NCBI GenBank assembly: GCA_003427395.1
Contig: BFEA01000351.1
Location: forward strand, 1,501,798 to 1,545,226
From: Chara braunii
Lineage: Eukaryota; Streptophyta; Charophyceae; Charales; Characeae
DNA: 43,429 nt
Direction: 5' to 3'
The notes below the pieces were generated by a model that was given only the letters and a program-made list of their open reading frames with translations, was not told where the DNA came from and did no database searches. Of this stretch, positions 33,440-42,937 are shown one piece after another; position 1 is the first letter of the stretch, and every line of letters starts with the position of its first letter. Both the position numbers and the translations under genes were made by a program.

Positions 33440-34456
33440 AGACGTGACCCATTGCATCCTTCTTAGCCACCCCACTCTTCACATCCTCTTCCAGAGGCTT
33501 ACAGTAGGTGGTAGTATGACCCCCCTCACCACAGTAATAGCAAACAAAACTATTTATTGGACAATCATCATACTTTCTTCTTTCCCTATTTCCTTTTTCA
33601 CCATTCCCTTCATTTTTTCTAGATCAGAAGGAATCTCTTCTTTTCTTATAGCCACTATCATCATCATCATCATCCTCATCCTCACTTTCAACCTACTTCT
33701 TTCCTTTCTCATCCACAACATGATTAGCAGACATGTAATTGACCATAACCCGTTAAATAATATTTTCAACACTCAAATCGTTTCCTCTGTTCATACCATT
33801 CTTGGTTTCCCAGTCTTTGACCAACGTACTGATTTGATTCAGCGACCACTTCTTATGAGAAGCCGTAGGTAGAATTCTGACTATTGCAACCATTTCATCC
33901 CATCTCAGAGGGTATTGTTGAGCTTGATTGAGAACAGTCTGTCTTTCATTGTCAGTGAAGTTGGTCAGGAAGATATGACATCTCTGAGATTCATCCAAAT
34001 ATAGAATTATTCTGGCTGTCCTGATAAACGTTTGAAGGAAAACAGTATCATACTTAGCTCTTTTGATGTTGAGAAAATCCTTGGTAGTAGTTGGAATAGA
34101 GTCTCAAATTCTCTTTTCATTCTTTCATTGTCCTCTTCCCATGTAGTGGTCCCTTCCATCAACTCTTGGACAACCAACCTCGAGTCAATGTCACAGTAGG
34201 ATAGAAGGTGTTTAAGTCGTTGTTTGTCTATTTATTCATAGCTGAGCCCAAATAGTTCATATTCATCCAATAAATCATTCACTTGAGGCCCTCTGAAGCC
34301 TGAAATCCTCTCATCCGGTCTCTTTGCTCTTGCAATATTTGACCCTCCTTTTATTGTGCCAACTTTTTCGACCAGCTCTCGTATAACACCAACCAGGGTC
34401 TCTTGATGAGTCCTTGTAGAAGAGCTAGGTTTCCCTGATCCAACCATTTTGACCAT
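33440..34456 (-). pseudogene. Gag of the Ty3 element
   Basis: The proposed start is the ATG at 34456. A short N-terminal frame ends FRGPQVNDLLDEYELF, similar to the opening of the retrotransposon gag domain. Coding continues through YDTVFLQTF and LDESQRCHIFL (33753-33998 frame). The C-terminal part is acidic and methionine/lysine-rich before the zinc knuckle. Frame changes and a stop separate the pieces. Gag would form the particle and package RNA. Confidence 0.7.
33501..33542 (-). other. CCHC zinc knuckle of gag
   Basis: The minus-strand translation reads CYYCGEGGHTTTYC, a perfect C-x2-C-x4-H-x4-C nucleic-acid binding knuckle. Confidence 0.9.
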
Positions 34457-34794
34457 AAACTTTCCTTAATGTTCTCTTCTCTCTTCCTGTCACTCTTAAC
34501 CTTTGTTTTCCCACTCTTAATTCCTTACCCGTTTCGCAAGAGATACAAATCCGTCTCTCTTCTCTCTTTTTTGTTCTACCCCTTGAGAGTTATGTACATA
34601 GAGAGTGTAGGCAATAATAGACTAAGTGGTGATCATGAGCAATGCAATTCTTCTCAGCCTTCCAATATGATCCTCAATCAGTTCCCTCTCATCTTCCCTG
34701 CTTAATCTTTTGTTATATCCTTTCACAGTTTTCCGAATCATAAAGTGACGTATTAGCCTGTTAGGTATATAATCTCATAGTCAAATTGCATTGC

Positions 34795-36114
34795 TTATGA
34801 ACCACTGTTGATTCTCCCGGCAAGAGAAACTCGTTCTCTAGAAGAGTGATATGATACTCTCTCAGTGATCCTCACTTTCACAACCTTCAATAAATAGTTG
34901 ATCTCAGTCTGGTCAGTGACGACTCTCAAGGTCGAGTTTCTCATCTGATCAAAGAAAGGTTGCAAGAACTCAAACTCATTCAAAGTTGAGAGACTCCTGT
35001 CTGAGATCCGAAGGGTCCCCTCCGTCTTTGGCTACCCTTCCCTCCAATACAACCCTGAACGTTAGCTGTTCAACGGAGTCATGCATTATCGACCATTATG
35101 CACAGTGTCAGGAGAAGTAGATCTTATGATGAGTGTAGTCAAGGATCTCAAACTGGTGCTCAAAGGTATCCAAAAGTATGAACTTTATCACCACTATGGA
35201 GTCACTTTATCTTGCGTTACCTACTATGACAATGACTTCTAAGAGAGATAATCAATCTCTCATGCCGTTAAAGCCATCAATTACTTTTCTCTGCAATTTT
35301 TCAAGTCACTCCTTTGTCCTTATAAGACTGACATAAACTCCTGTGTAACTGTTTGAATGTCGTGAACGCGCGTTCGCGTTCAAATGTGCGTTTGAACGCG
35401 GATTTAAATTCACGTTCAAAATTGAACAACGTTCAATTATTTATTTAAAAAAAAAATCATTTCGATCATTCGATGCTTAAATTTATTTTTTATTTTGATT
35501 TTTTTTTTATGAGTTCTGTATGATGTGAGGTACATGCCTCTCAATTTTGGAGTCATTTTGCTAAGGCAAAAAAATAAAAAATCGCCAAAGATAGCAGTGT
35601 CAAATTGTGTTCGCTCACTAATTTCAATTTTTTTTTTACTTTTTTTTTTTCTATTTTTTTTTTTTTTCCAATTTGGTAACGAATTTAGATATAATGCTCA
35701 GGCAAATGTTGTTTATTTTATTTTTCGTCATAACATATTTATTTTTTGAAATTTTTTGAAGGTTTTTTTTTTTTTTTTTACCCCCGCGCGGAATTGAACT
35801 CCGCGTTCGGTCCCGTTCATTGAACGCGCATGCATTCCGTTCAGTTTCTGAACGGAAAACCCGCGTTCAATGAACACGCGGTTTCACAGATAAACTCTCA
35901 TCCGACATTCCAAGTAATCTGTTTCCTTCTCTAGGCATGCTGAGGCGTAAATTCTTACGTCCAAGTTATAAGTCTTCAGGAATTTGACTACTGGGATGGG
36001 AAATATTATACGCCCTCTTGCACATGTCTCGTATCTCAAAATAACAAAGGGATTGTCAGACCCAGTCGTTTCAGAAAATATGCCTTGCATACAAAATCTA
36101 TCATGGCTGACCAA
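34795..36114 (-). pseudogene. Minus-strand coding remnants interrupted by element D
   Basis: Right of D, 35898-36114 encodes about 70 residues (VILRYETCARGRIIFP and LEKETDYLECRMRVY). Left of D, fragments read VIKFILLDTFEHQFE, DSVEQLTFRVVLEG and EFEFLQPFFDQMRN, broken by stops. These look protein-like and lie upstream of the Ty3 gag in the same orientation, but I recognise no domain. They may be a leader gene of the retrotransposon or an older, unrelated coding relic. Subtracting D and one copy of its target repeat would leave the frame running on for only about eight more codons to a stop, so the relic may already have been broken when D landed. Confidence 0.4.
35341..35889. mobile_element. 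Element D: family member with GAACGCG/TTGAAC arms and perfect 8-bp TSD
   Basis: ATAAACTC occurs at 35333-35340 and 35890-35897, exactly flanking the element. The ends are CTGTGTAAC and, inward from the right, CTGTGAAAC (8 of 9). The arms (35341-35445 and 35785-35889) are built from GAACGCG, CGCGTTC, GTTCAA and TTGAAC words, several as direct palindromes such as CGTTCATTGAACG. The core modules at 35513-35640 and 35668-35765 align closely with those of element A, whose arms use TTCGG instead. No coding capacity. Confidence 0.9.
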
Positions 36115-36269
36115 TCATCCCTCGAAAGCATAAGTCCTTCAAAAGGAGGAGACGGTATCCCGGTGAAAGGTCTAGTATAGCTGCTCCAAGAAAACTCCCC
36201 CCTTCTTGTTCAAGCCTTATCCTTTCATCGTGTACAACGTCTACTTCTCGTTCCCAGTATCGACTTTTT

Positions 36270-36430
36270 TTTTTTTTTTCCTTCTTCTTTCCTTTTTTTA
36301 TTTCTCTTCTTCTTCTTTGTGGATTTTTTTTTCTCCTTGTTTTTTTTTTTCTTTTTCCTTGCTGTTCCCCCCCCCCCTTCATCTTCTTCTTCCCTTCTCC
36401 TTCTTCTCCTTCTTCTTATCCTCCTTCCTC
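36270..36430. repeat. Pyrimidine-rich tract
   Basis: Nearly pure C/T on the plus strand with TTC and T runs and a C run at 36368-36377. Frames here encode low-complexity Ser/Phe or Lys/Arg runs. Confidence 0.85.
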
Positions 36431-36468
36431 TTCTTCCAGCAATTCGGCAGCCGTAGTCAGACAACACA

Positions 36469-36496
36469 GAGAGAGAGAGAGAGAGGGAGGGAGGGA

Positions 36497-36541
<45 letters not shown>
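36469..36541. repeat. (GA)n microsatellite
   Basis: GA dinucleotides with a GGGA-rich interruption around 36486-36500. Confidence 0.95.
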
Positions 36542-36543
<2 letters not shown>

Positions 36544-36599
36544 TTCTCGTCGGAGCGTCGAAACTGCCGTGAGAGCAACAACGGGGGTCGACGCAACTC

Positions 36600-37813
36600 A
36601 ACGAATTGCGTAGGGTAACCAGCACGGGGGCGGGGCGATATCGGCCCTCACCATAGCCGGTCAGGGCTGGCTAATAACAGGCAGTTGAGCTCGTCGGGCT
36701 TGGCAAATGCCTGCTAGATGCGAGGAAGCGGAGGTCGGAGAAGGCGAATCGGCCATGCGCAAGCTCGAGAAGAGAGCAAGCAAAGCGCGAGTACCATAGT
36801 GATTTGCAAGCGGACGGAGCGCGAAGAGAGTTCTGAGAGGTACACCAACGACAAGATCAAAATGGCACACGATCGACGACAACAAAGCGAGGGAGACTAA
36901 GATCGAAAAAGGGGTTCAGGGCGATGTTACAAGACATAAAGGTAGGGGCGGGGTGAAACTTCAAAGAAGGTAAGTGGAAAACGACACTAGACAAAGAAAG
37001 AAGGTGGAGTTTGCCCCAAAAGAAAGGGAGTGCATCTGTACAAATAAACAGGGGCAGGGGTGCTCACGGAAAGTGTTTCGAAGGAGTGGTAAGATGGACG
37101 GATGAGGTCAAGAAAGTTGGCTGAGGAAATAGTGACGCGGCGTTTACAGAGAAGAATCAGGGGGGGCGATTAAGGAAGGAGGATTCGAGGTCATACAGGA
37201 AGCGCGCGGAGAGGGAGGAAGCAGCAAGATAGACAGGGAGGAGGCAAATCGTACACAAAGTGTGCAGAGATGGAGGGAGCAGCAAAGTAAGCGGGGAAGA
37301 GGTATAATCATCTGGAAGACCGCTGACATCAATACTGCGGAACAGGCATATACACCTTCCAAGTGTCGACACAAACCTCCAAAATTTAAGAGGGCAAGCG
37401 GGTATGCCGTCCCTCTCCCTACATCAAGGGCCTTGAGGTGAATAAGCCATTTCCCCCCTCCTACCTGGGCGGAGATAGTACAACAATCAGGGTTTGGATA
37501 TAGGAAGGAACTGAGGGGAGCATCGGGATTGAGGTGAGGCGACAGAAGGAGAGGACGCTCCCGGGACGAGTGAGACGAGTGGGGAGGGGGGCGAAATCCT
37601 ATTCCAGCCAGCCCTCTGATAATCTCGTTTACCTAACCCACCAAAATAAGATAAAAAAAATAAAATTAAACGGAGAACAATCAACTTTCAGATCTCAAGA
37701 AACAAAATCGTCCGACTCTGTAGAAACAAGCAATCAACAAAACAGATTATCAACGCACAGTCATCATGAGAATGCTAGTCAGAACGCAATGAGCGCACAA
37801 GAGGTTAGACTCA
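36600..37813 (+). other. Possible 5' leader of the LINE; no gene recognised
   Basis: Purine-rich, GC-moderate sequence immediately upstream of the LINE ORF1 remnant. LINEs carry a 5' UTR with an internal promoter, so this is the natural place for it, but no 5' boundary or target duplication was found. Frames are short and unmatched. Confidence 0.3.
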
Positions 37814-38765
37814 ATGCTCTTTTACAGCGACGCAATGAGACAGATGGCTGACCAGCAGTTCCGACATGGGAGATGGGCCCAACAGGGCCAGCCCTCACGA
37901 GCACCTCACTCCGCCCACATCACCCTAACAAAAACGGGAGAAGGGAAAGAACTGCAACAATGGGAGGAAGACATGAGGGTGTTGACAGAAAAAGAGAAAA
38001 AAATAGAATTACATTTGAAAGAGGACCTAATTGGAGCACAGCCCCCCCCCATGCAGGATTCGGGTGATCACCCACAACACCTCTCCTGGGCGGACAGACT
38101 CAAGAATTCATCCAAAGGTCGAACGATAACAATATTACAGGGGGCAAGGGGGCCCGCGCGCTGGGAAACTAGATATCCCGCTGGACGGATTGCCGCCAGC
38201 AAGGGCGTTCTCTATGTCAAAATTCCTGCTCCCATCAGAAATAAAGGTGGTGTCGCAAAGGGGGAAACAGGTGATGATCAAAACATACCCCAATAACGGG
38301 GTTGCCACCAGAGACTAGACCTATACAAAACATGCGAACATCTGGGTGTTCCACGATGACGCGGCGTTTAAATCAGTAAATGAGAAAGTCAAATGGATCG
38401 GTCGTAGATTGGAAACCCTGAAAGGAAGCGCTGACTTGGCTAGAGATCAATTTCTAATACAGCCAGTCTCAAACACCGTGTGTACGGTCCTCTGCATGCA
38501 CGAAGCTGACAAGGCTGTGATCGATAGTTGGCAGTGCCTACGATGCAAGCGGTCGGAAGTACGGATCCACCCGTGGGTGCCACAACGACGACTGGGTCCG
38601 GAAGAAAGGAGAACGCAACTGATGCAGGACCACTACTGGGTGGAATTCTGCCACATCCCGGTCGAAATTCAAGCAGCCTTCGTTTACGACTTCGGAATGA
38701 TGTATGACATTGTGGCCTTCATCGATCCATCCCCTCGTTTGTTGCAAAGAGGGATGATAACCTAA
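37814..38765 (+). pseudogene. LINE ORF1 N-terminal part, frameshifted
   Basis: The first frame (37814-38296) contains LSWADRLKNSSKGRT and VLYVKIPAPIRNKGG. The second (about 38337-38765) continues VWVFHDD, EKVKWIGRRLETLKG and a block with DHYWVEFCHIPVEIQAAF. The layout resembles the DUF4283-type RNA-binding region found N-terminal to a zinc knuckle in plant LINE ORF1 proteins. A frame change near 38297-38337 joins them and another near 38760 leads into the next segment. The assignment to DUF4283 is by pattern, without alignment. Confidence 0.6.
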
Positions 38766-40101
38766 TGTTGGCCCTCGACTTTCCCCCGGGCCAGCCTCCC
38801 TCGACGATGTGATTCCATACAGAGTGGGAGGCAAAGAATACATGATTCATACAGCGCACAAGATGCGGCCGTGGTATCCCAAATGCAGAGCGTACGGACA
38901 CCTGTGCATAAATTTCACTTGTCCGCTGCACCCACAGAAGAGGAACCGAACATCCGGGCGACTCTTAAGGGATCCGAACAAGGTAACCCACTGGTGTGCA
39001 GTGGACCCGGGGCATGAGGGCAGGGTATACGTGGAGGACCGAACGAGGGAGGGTACCCCGAGGGGGTGGACGTGGGAAAAAACGGGAGAACCAAAATGGG
39101 ACACACGCCCCCCAAGCACGTGGACCTCCCCAGCGCCTGTGGAAGAAAAGGTGCAAGGAACGCAAACAACCTTACCACCACAAAACCGGGAAAATCAGGG
39201 CTCGAAAAAAGTGGTCAGGAAGGGAGGGAAGGAAATTTGGACCGCGAAAAAACAGGCAGAGCCTTGTATGGAGCAAAAGGACGGAAATGCTGAAAGAAAT
39301 CTCAGGGGTGTTTTGGGCCCGGATGCAAAGCACTACGTTCCAGTAAACATACAAAAATGGGATGGGAGTGCTCTGGAACACAGAAACATGACCGAAGCAT
39401 CCACCTCAGAACAACCAAGTGGGGAGGCTGCGACAAAGAACAAAGCGCCAGTAGAACCCCTCCCGACCTCCCACCAGGCAGATCCTCCTGCGCTAATAGA
39501 TCAAGGCCAGACAACAACGCAGATGATCACAAATAGAAAGGAAGGAGGTTTGGGGAAACCCGGAGAAGAGAGGTCCGATAGACAGGAGGAAGTAGGGGAT
39601 GGAACTTCTCGAGACCAAAAGACGATCACTGACCCTTTCCAAGCCACTTTTGATTCCGAGACGATGGACGTAGACCCACTCCCGGACAGTGCTAGTGCGT
39701 CACCCGAGGGACTGGACTCCGGTGGAGGGGAAGAACCAGGGGAAGAAGGGGCTCCGCCTCAGCTCATGCCTGTGAAACAAAAGCTGGTCGCCATCGATGA
39801 CTGGTTCATGAATAACCTGAAAGCAAAGTATGGCTCCATCACATATGATTTCTGGGACAAGACGTACCTAGATCTGTTCCCTATGCTGGACACCAGCAGT
39901 TCACTCAAATGCGTGCTTGAACAGGGACTGCAGCGGGGGGTAGGGTGGACAGAAGCATGGCACAGACTAGCCCCTATTGTTCTTGCACGCTTTCAGCCAC
40001 CCCACCCAGCCACTAACAGCGGGGGGGAGGCGAAAATGGAACAAAACTTGAACAAAGAATATGGAGAGGAGGGTAAACTACAATCCCCTCCGGCCTCGTA
40101 G
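38761..40101 (+). CDS. LINE ORF1 C-terminal part with Cys/His cluster (longest uninterrupted frame)
   Basis: The frame is open from 38761, continuing the preceding segment after a shift (PNVGPRLSPG ...). Its first ATG at 38809 is therefore probably not a true start. RPWYPKCRAYGHLC followed by FTCPLHPQ resembles the ORF1 zinc knuckle, but the first expected Cys appears to be Tyr. A long charged, low-complexity linker follows (residues about 90-330 from 38809), then a folded-looking end with IDDWFMNNLKAKYGS and FWDKTYLDLFPML. The frame ends at TAG (40099-40101), and the same frame stays open immediately after it to 40644. Confidence 0.7.
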   Translation, partial: PNVGPRLSPGPASLDDVIPYRVGGKEYMIHTAHKMRPWYPKCRAYGHLCINFTCPLHPQKRNRTSGRLLRDPNKVTHWCAVDPGHEGRVYVEDRTREGTPRGWTWEKTGEPKWDTRPPSTWTSPAPVEEKVQGTQTTLPPQNRENQGSKKVVRKGGKEIWTAKKQAEPCMEQKDGNAERNLRGVLGPDAKHYVPVNIQKWDGSALEHRNMTEASTSEQPSGEAATKNKAPVEPLPTSHQADPPALIDQGQTTTQMITNRKEGGLGKPGEERSDRQEEVGDGTSRDQKTITDPFQATFDSETMDVDPLPDSASASPEGLDSGGGEEPGEEGAPPQLMPVKQKLVAIDDWFMNNLKAKYGSITYDFWDKTYLDLFPMLDTSSSLKCVLEQGLQRGVGWTEAWHRLAPIVLARFQPPHPATNSGGEAKMEQNLNKEYGEEGKLQSPPAS

Positions 40102-40644
40102 TCACCCCTCCCCCTTGACCATAGCCCCCCGGACCCAGATGAAAACACACCATTGGACCTGGTACGAAGAAGGAAACTTAGACAGGTAATCAAGTTGGGT
40201 CAGGATACGGGGCCACTGTCAGAATCCGCACTGCTTTTGATTCCCGTGCGAGGGAAGGATGGGAAATGGGAGGTAGGCCTGTCCCCGGTCGGGAAGGGCG
40301 GTCTCACCTTACAAGGCCTGTCCTCCTTCTGGGCAGACCCAGAGAACTGCCAAACAAAAGCAGCAATAGACCCAAAGAACTGCCAAACAGAAGCAGCAAT
40401 AGGGATCCTACGGATGCACCTGGAAACATGCATCGCAGACACCCTCCCACCAGAGGCACAGGCCATGGCATCGGTAATATCCGGACCAAAAAAAATTGCC
40501 CTGAGGGATGTGTACATCCTCTTTGACCTGGCTAAAGAGGCCGAACTGAAGTGGCACACCCATACCCAGGTTCTAGAACTGCAGACAGTTCAGTGGGACC
40601 TGGACAGAGCAGGACATCCAGAGATGCTTAAGTGTTATTCTTAG
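40102..40644 (+). pseudogene. In-frame continuation between two TAG codons
   Basis: The 181 codons from the TAG at 40099 to the next TAG at 40642 are in the same frame as ORF1 and as the endonuclease that follows. Contents include LVRRRKLRQVIKLGQD and IALRDVYILFDLAKEAELKW. Two near-identical 11-codon units (DPENCQTKAAI and DPKNCQTEAAI) occur near 40339 and 40372. No domain is recognised. It is either the tail of ORF1 or a linker to ORF2. Confidence 0.6.
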
Positions 40645-41560
40645 GTTGGGCTTACTGGCAGGTACAACCGGGTGGGACTGAGAACATTTACCATGGGTGC
40701 GGTTAGGGACCTGAAGACAAATAGAACTGACATGGACCCGGTCAAAGCAGTGTACGGAAAGGACCGAATCTGGAACCAATGCCAGCGGGCAGCAGACTTG
40801 GATCTGCGGTCCCTAAATGTCAATGGCCTGACCTTCTACAAAATGGACAAACAAAACGCAATATGGGATCTGATGAAGGGAGTAGGGGGCAAAAATTGGC
40901 CAGATGTTGTATGGATCCAAAAAACACACTTAATGGACACCCCGGAACACAACCGCATCCATAAAGGATATGGCCATACAAGGTATTCAGGGCACACGCC
41001 CCTCGATCGGGGAGTGTCGGGGTGGCCATTTGGATCGCCCCAGAATCACGGTCGGACCCGGTATACTGGGTGGTTGATCGGGAAGGGGGCCGATGGATGT
41101 CTATTTTGGTCACCTTGGAATTAGAGATTGTATGTATACTATGCGTCTACGCTCCAAATACTACGAGGGAGAGAAGGACATTTTTCGAAAGCCTGAGGCA
41201 CGAATCTCGGTCGGGGTCCCGATAATCATAGCAGTTGATTGCAACGCGGCCCCGGACCGCTGGATGGATAGGTGGAAGACACCCTCCCCGGCTCCCGTTA
41301 TACATAAAGGAGGACGAACGAATGTTAGAGGATTTATGCCTCTCACTAAAAGTTTTCGATTCCTTCCGAAAACCCAACCAGACGCTCGATTCTATTCATG
41401 CTTACGTAAAATCGGGACTGACGCCCAATCAAGGTCTAGAATAGATCTAATCCTGATCTCGGAGGACATGGGGGGATCGCTGTAATTAGCAGCAATCCTA
41501 CCCGCTAGCCCGCACCCCGACCTGGACCATAAAATGTGCACCGCCATCTTATCGTTCCGC
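40645..41560 (+). pseudogene. LINE ORF2 endonuclease (EEP) domain, frameshifted
   Basis: LRSLNVNGL opens the domain (Asn of the active site). WIQKTHL stands where LINE endonucleases have QETHL, so the metal-binding Glu is replaced by Lys. A frame change near 41015 leads to VAIWIAPE and ILCVYAPN. A second near 41205 leads to IIIAVDCNAAPD (Asp and Asn retained) and SRIDLILIS. After an in-frame TAA near 41484, PDLDHKMC retains the final Asp-His pair. The domain nicks target DNA in active elements. The break pattern shows a dead copy. Confidence 0.8.
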
Positions 41561-41984
41561 AAGAAACCCGATCACGGTGTCGGGACTGGTGAGTCCCGAA
41601 TGACTTCCCGTCACTCGAGAGACTGTATATATCTAATTTGCGCACGATAGAGAAAATCGGAGGCAAGAAGGATGGAAGGATCAAGGCTTAGGCATAGGCG
41701 CTAGGAACCTAGAAGCTGCCCAAAGTCGTCGGGACCAATGGACTAAGAAGAAAATTAACGGAACGGGGAGCGGCGGAGGCACGCAAGAAAGTGGCGAAGG
41801 CGACCCTTCCCCCGAAACGGAGAAGGACCCCAAAGAAAAGTGGTGACGTAGGAGGTGCGCTGCAAAGAGAGAAAAGAAGCAAGGGAAATGGGTGAATGAT
41901 ATGTAAGGCGCCGGCACGAGAAAACGTAGCCGGGCCAAGTAGGCCGCCAGGACGCGGCAACAAGGGGGTCATGGGCCAAGTGAG

Positions 41985-42440
41985 GACTCACGCCTGGCGG
42001 GACAAGGTGTCGGGGACCGCATGAGATCAAGAGAAGATGCGGTACCGGCGGGACAAAGTGCCGGGGACCGCATGAGACCAAGAGAAGATGTGGTACCGGC
42101 GGGACAAGGTGTCGGGGACCGTGTGAGATCAAGAGAAGATGCGGTACCTGCGGGATAAAGTGTCGGGAACCGCGTGAGACCAAGAGAAGATGCGGTACCG
42201 GCGGGACAAAGTGTCGGGGACCACGTAAGACCAAAAGAAGATGCGGTACTGGCGGGAGAAAGTGCCGGGGACCACGTGAGATCGAGAAAAGACGTGGTAC
42301 CGGCGGGACAAAGTGTCGGGGACCGCATGGGACCAAGCAAAGGTGCGGCACCAATGGGACAGGTGCCGGGGACCGCGTAGGGCTAGGCGGAAAATGCGGA
42401 ACCGACAGGGCAAGTACCGGCGGGACCACCGGCGGGATAA
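41985..42440. repeat. 51-bp minisatellite, about 8-9 units
   Basis: Starts of the GACAARGTGTCGGGGACCG block fall at 42001, 42052, 42103, 42154, 42205, 42256, 42307 and 42358, an exact 51-base period. Each unit continues CATGAGATCAAGAGAAGATG and GCGGTACCGGCGG, with point changes. Because 51 is 17 codons, all frames of both strands stay open where one unit has no stop. That explains the 224-codon minus-strand frame 41755-42429. A degenerate tail with TGTCGGGGACTAGTG repeats continues to about 42525. Confidence 0.95.
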
Positions 42441-42529
42441 ATTACGGCGGGCCTAGTGTCGGGGACTAGTGTCGGCGACGAGTGTCGGGAACTAGTGGGG
42501 CACAAGTGGCGGGGACCTGTGACGTCCCA

Positions 42530-42937
42530 AGGAAAAATGGTGGTACAACATGTGGTGCAAACAAAATAAGGCAAGTTGCACCGTCAAGATCGGAGATCTT
42601 GACGGCCAAAAATATAAACACCACTAGTGCAAGCACTAGTGAGAGCAAGCGGGAGCGCCAAAAGAAAAATAAAAAGTAAAGAAAACAAGTGCTAGAGGCA
42701 TGGGAGCAATCCGAAAAATCTCGGATTGACCTCCCCCAAGGAAAATAGAGTCGTAGGGCTCCATGAGAAAAATAGGCCTCCCGGAGAAAATCGGTGCATG
42801 GGGGCCTACCGTTTGGAAGGGAGAGGGGCAAACGGTGGCTCCCAAGGGCATGGAAGGGCCATAACTGCAGTCCGAAAAATAATGGACTGGCCCTTGGGAA
42901 TAGGAAGGGCCAAAACTAAGAGGAAGAGACAAGAAAA
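42530..42937. other. No gene recognised
   Basis: Purine-rich sequence with short near-repeats of AAGGGCC and TCCGAAAAAT (about 42707 and 42872). It may be outlying, decayed units of the following 200-bp repeat. Confidence 0.4.

Larger units (their letters stand above)
28526..34456 (-). mobile_element. Degenerate Ty3/gypsy LTR retrotransposon (gag-PR-RT-RH-IN)
   Basis: Read on the minus strand, the domains follow the Ty3/gypsy order: gag with CCHC zinc knuckle, protease, reverse transcriptase, RNase H, then integrase. Integrase after RNase H separates Ty3/gypsy from Ty1/copia. The reading frame is broken by several stops and shifts and by a LINE fragment inside the protease region, so the copy is inactive. 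The LTRs could not be delimited. Diverged subrepeats at 26660-28110 lie where the 3' LTR would be. No primer-binding site was found right of gag. Confidence 0.85.
37814..41845 (+). mobile_element. Degenerate LINE (non-LTR retrotransposon), ORF1 plus endonuclease, no RT
   Basis: ORF1 contains a nucleic-acid-binding region and a Cys/His cluster, followed by a long acidic linker. The next open stretch is an apurinic-type endonuclease (EEP) domain, the N-terminus of LINE ORF2. Coding similarity fades about 41845, before any reverse transcriptase motif, and is followed by a minisatellite. The reading frame is broken by several shifts and stops. LINEs of this plan insert by target-primed reverse transcription; this copy is dead. 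Confidence 0.8.

Noticed and set aside
36206-36625. Overlapping frames of up to 135 codons around the CT and GA tracts
   Set aside because: They are low-complexity translations of the pyrimidine tract and the (GA)n microsatellite.
38809-40101. Host gene with an ATG start at 38809
   Set aside because: The frame is open upstream to 38761 and continues ORF1 sequence from another frame, so it is a LINE fragment and the ATG is incidental.
41755-42429. 224-codon minus-strand frame with a 17-residue repeat
   Set aside because: It is explained by a 51-base minisatellite whose unit length is divisible by three; other frames are also open.
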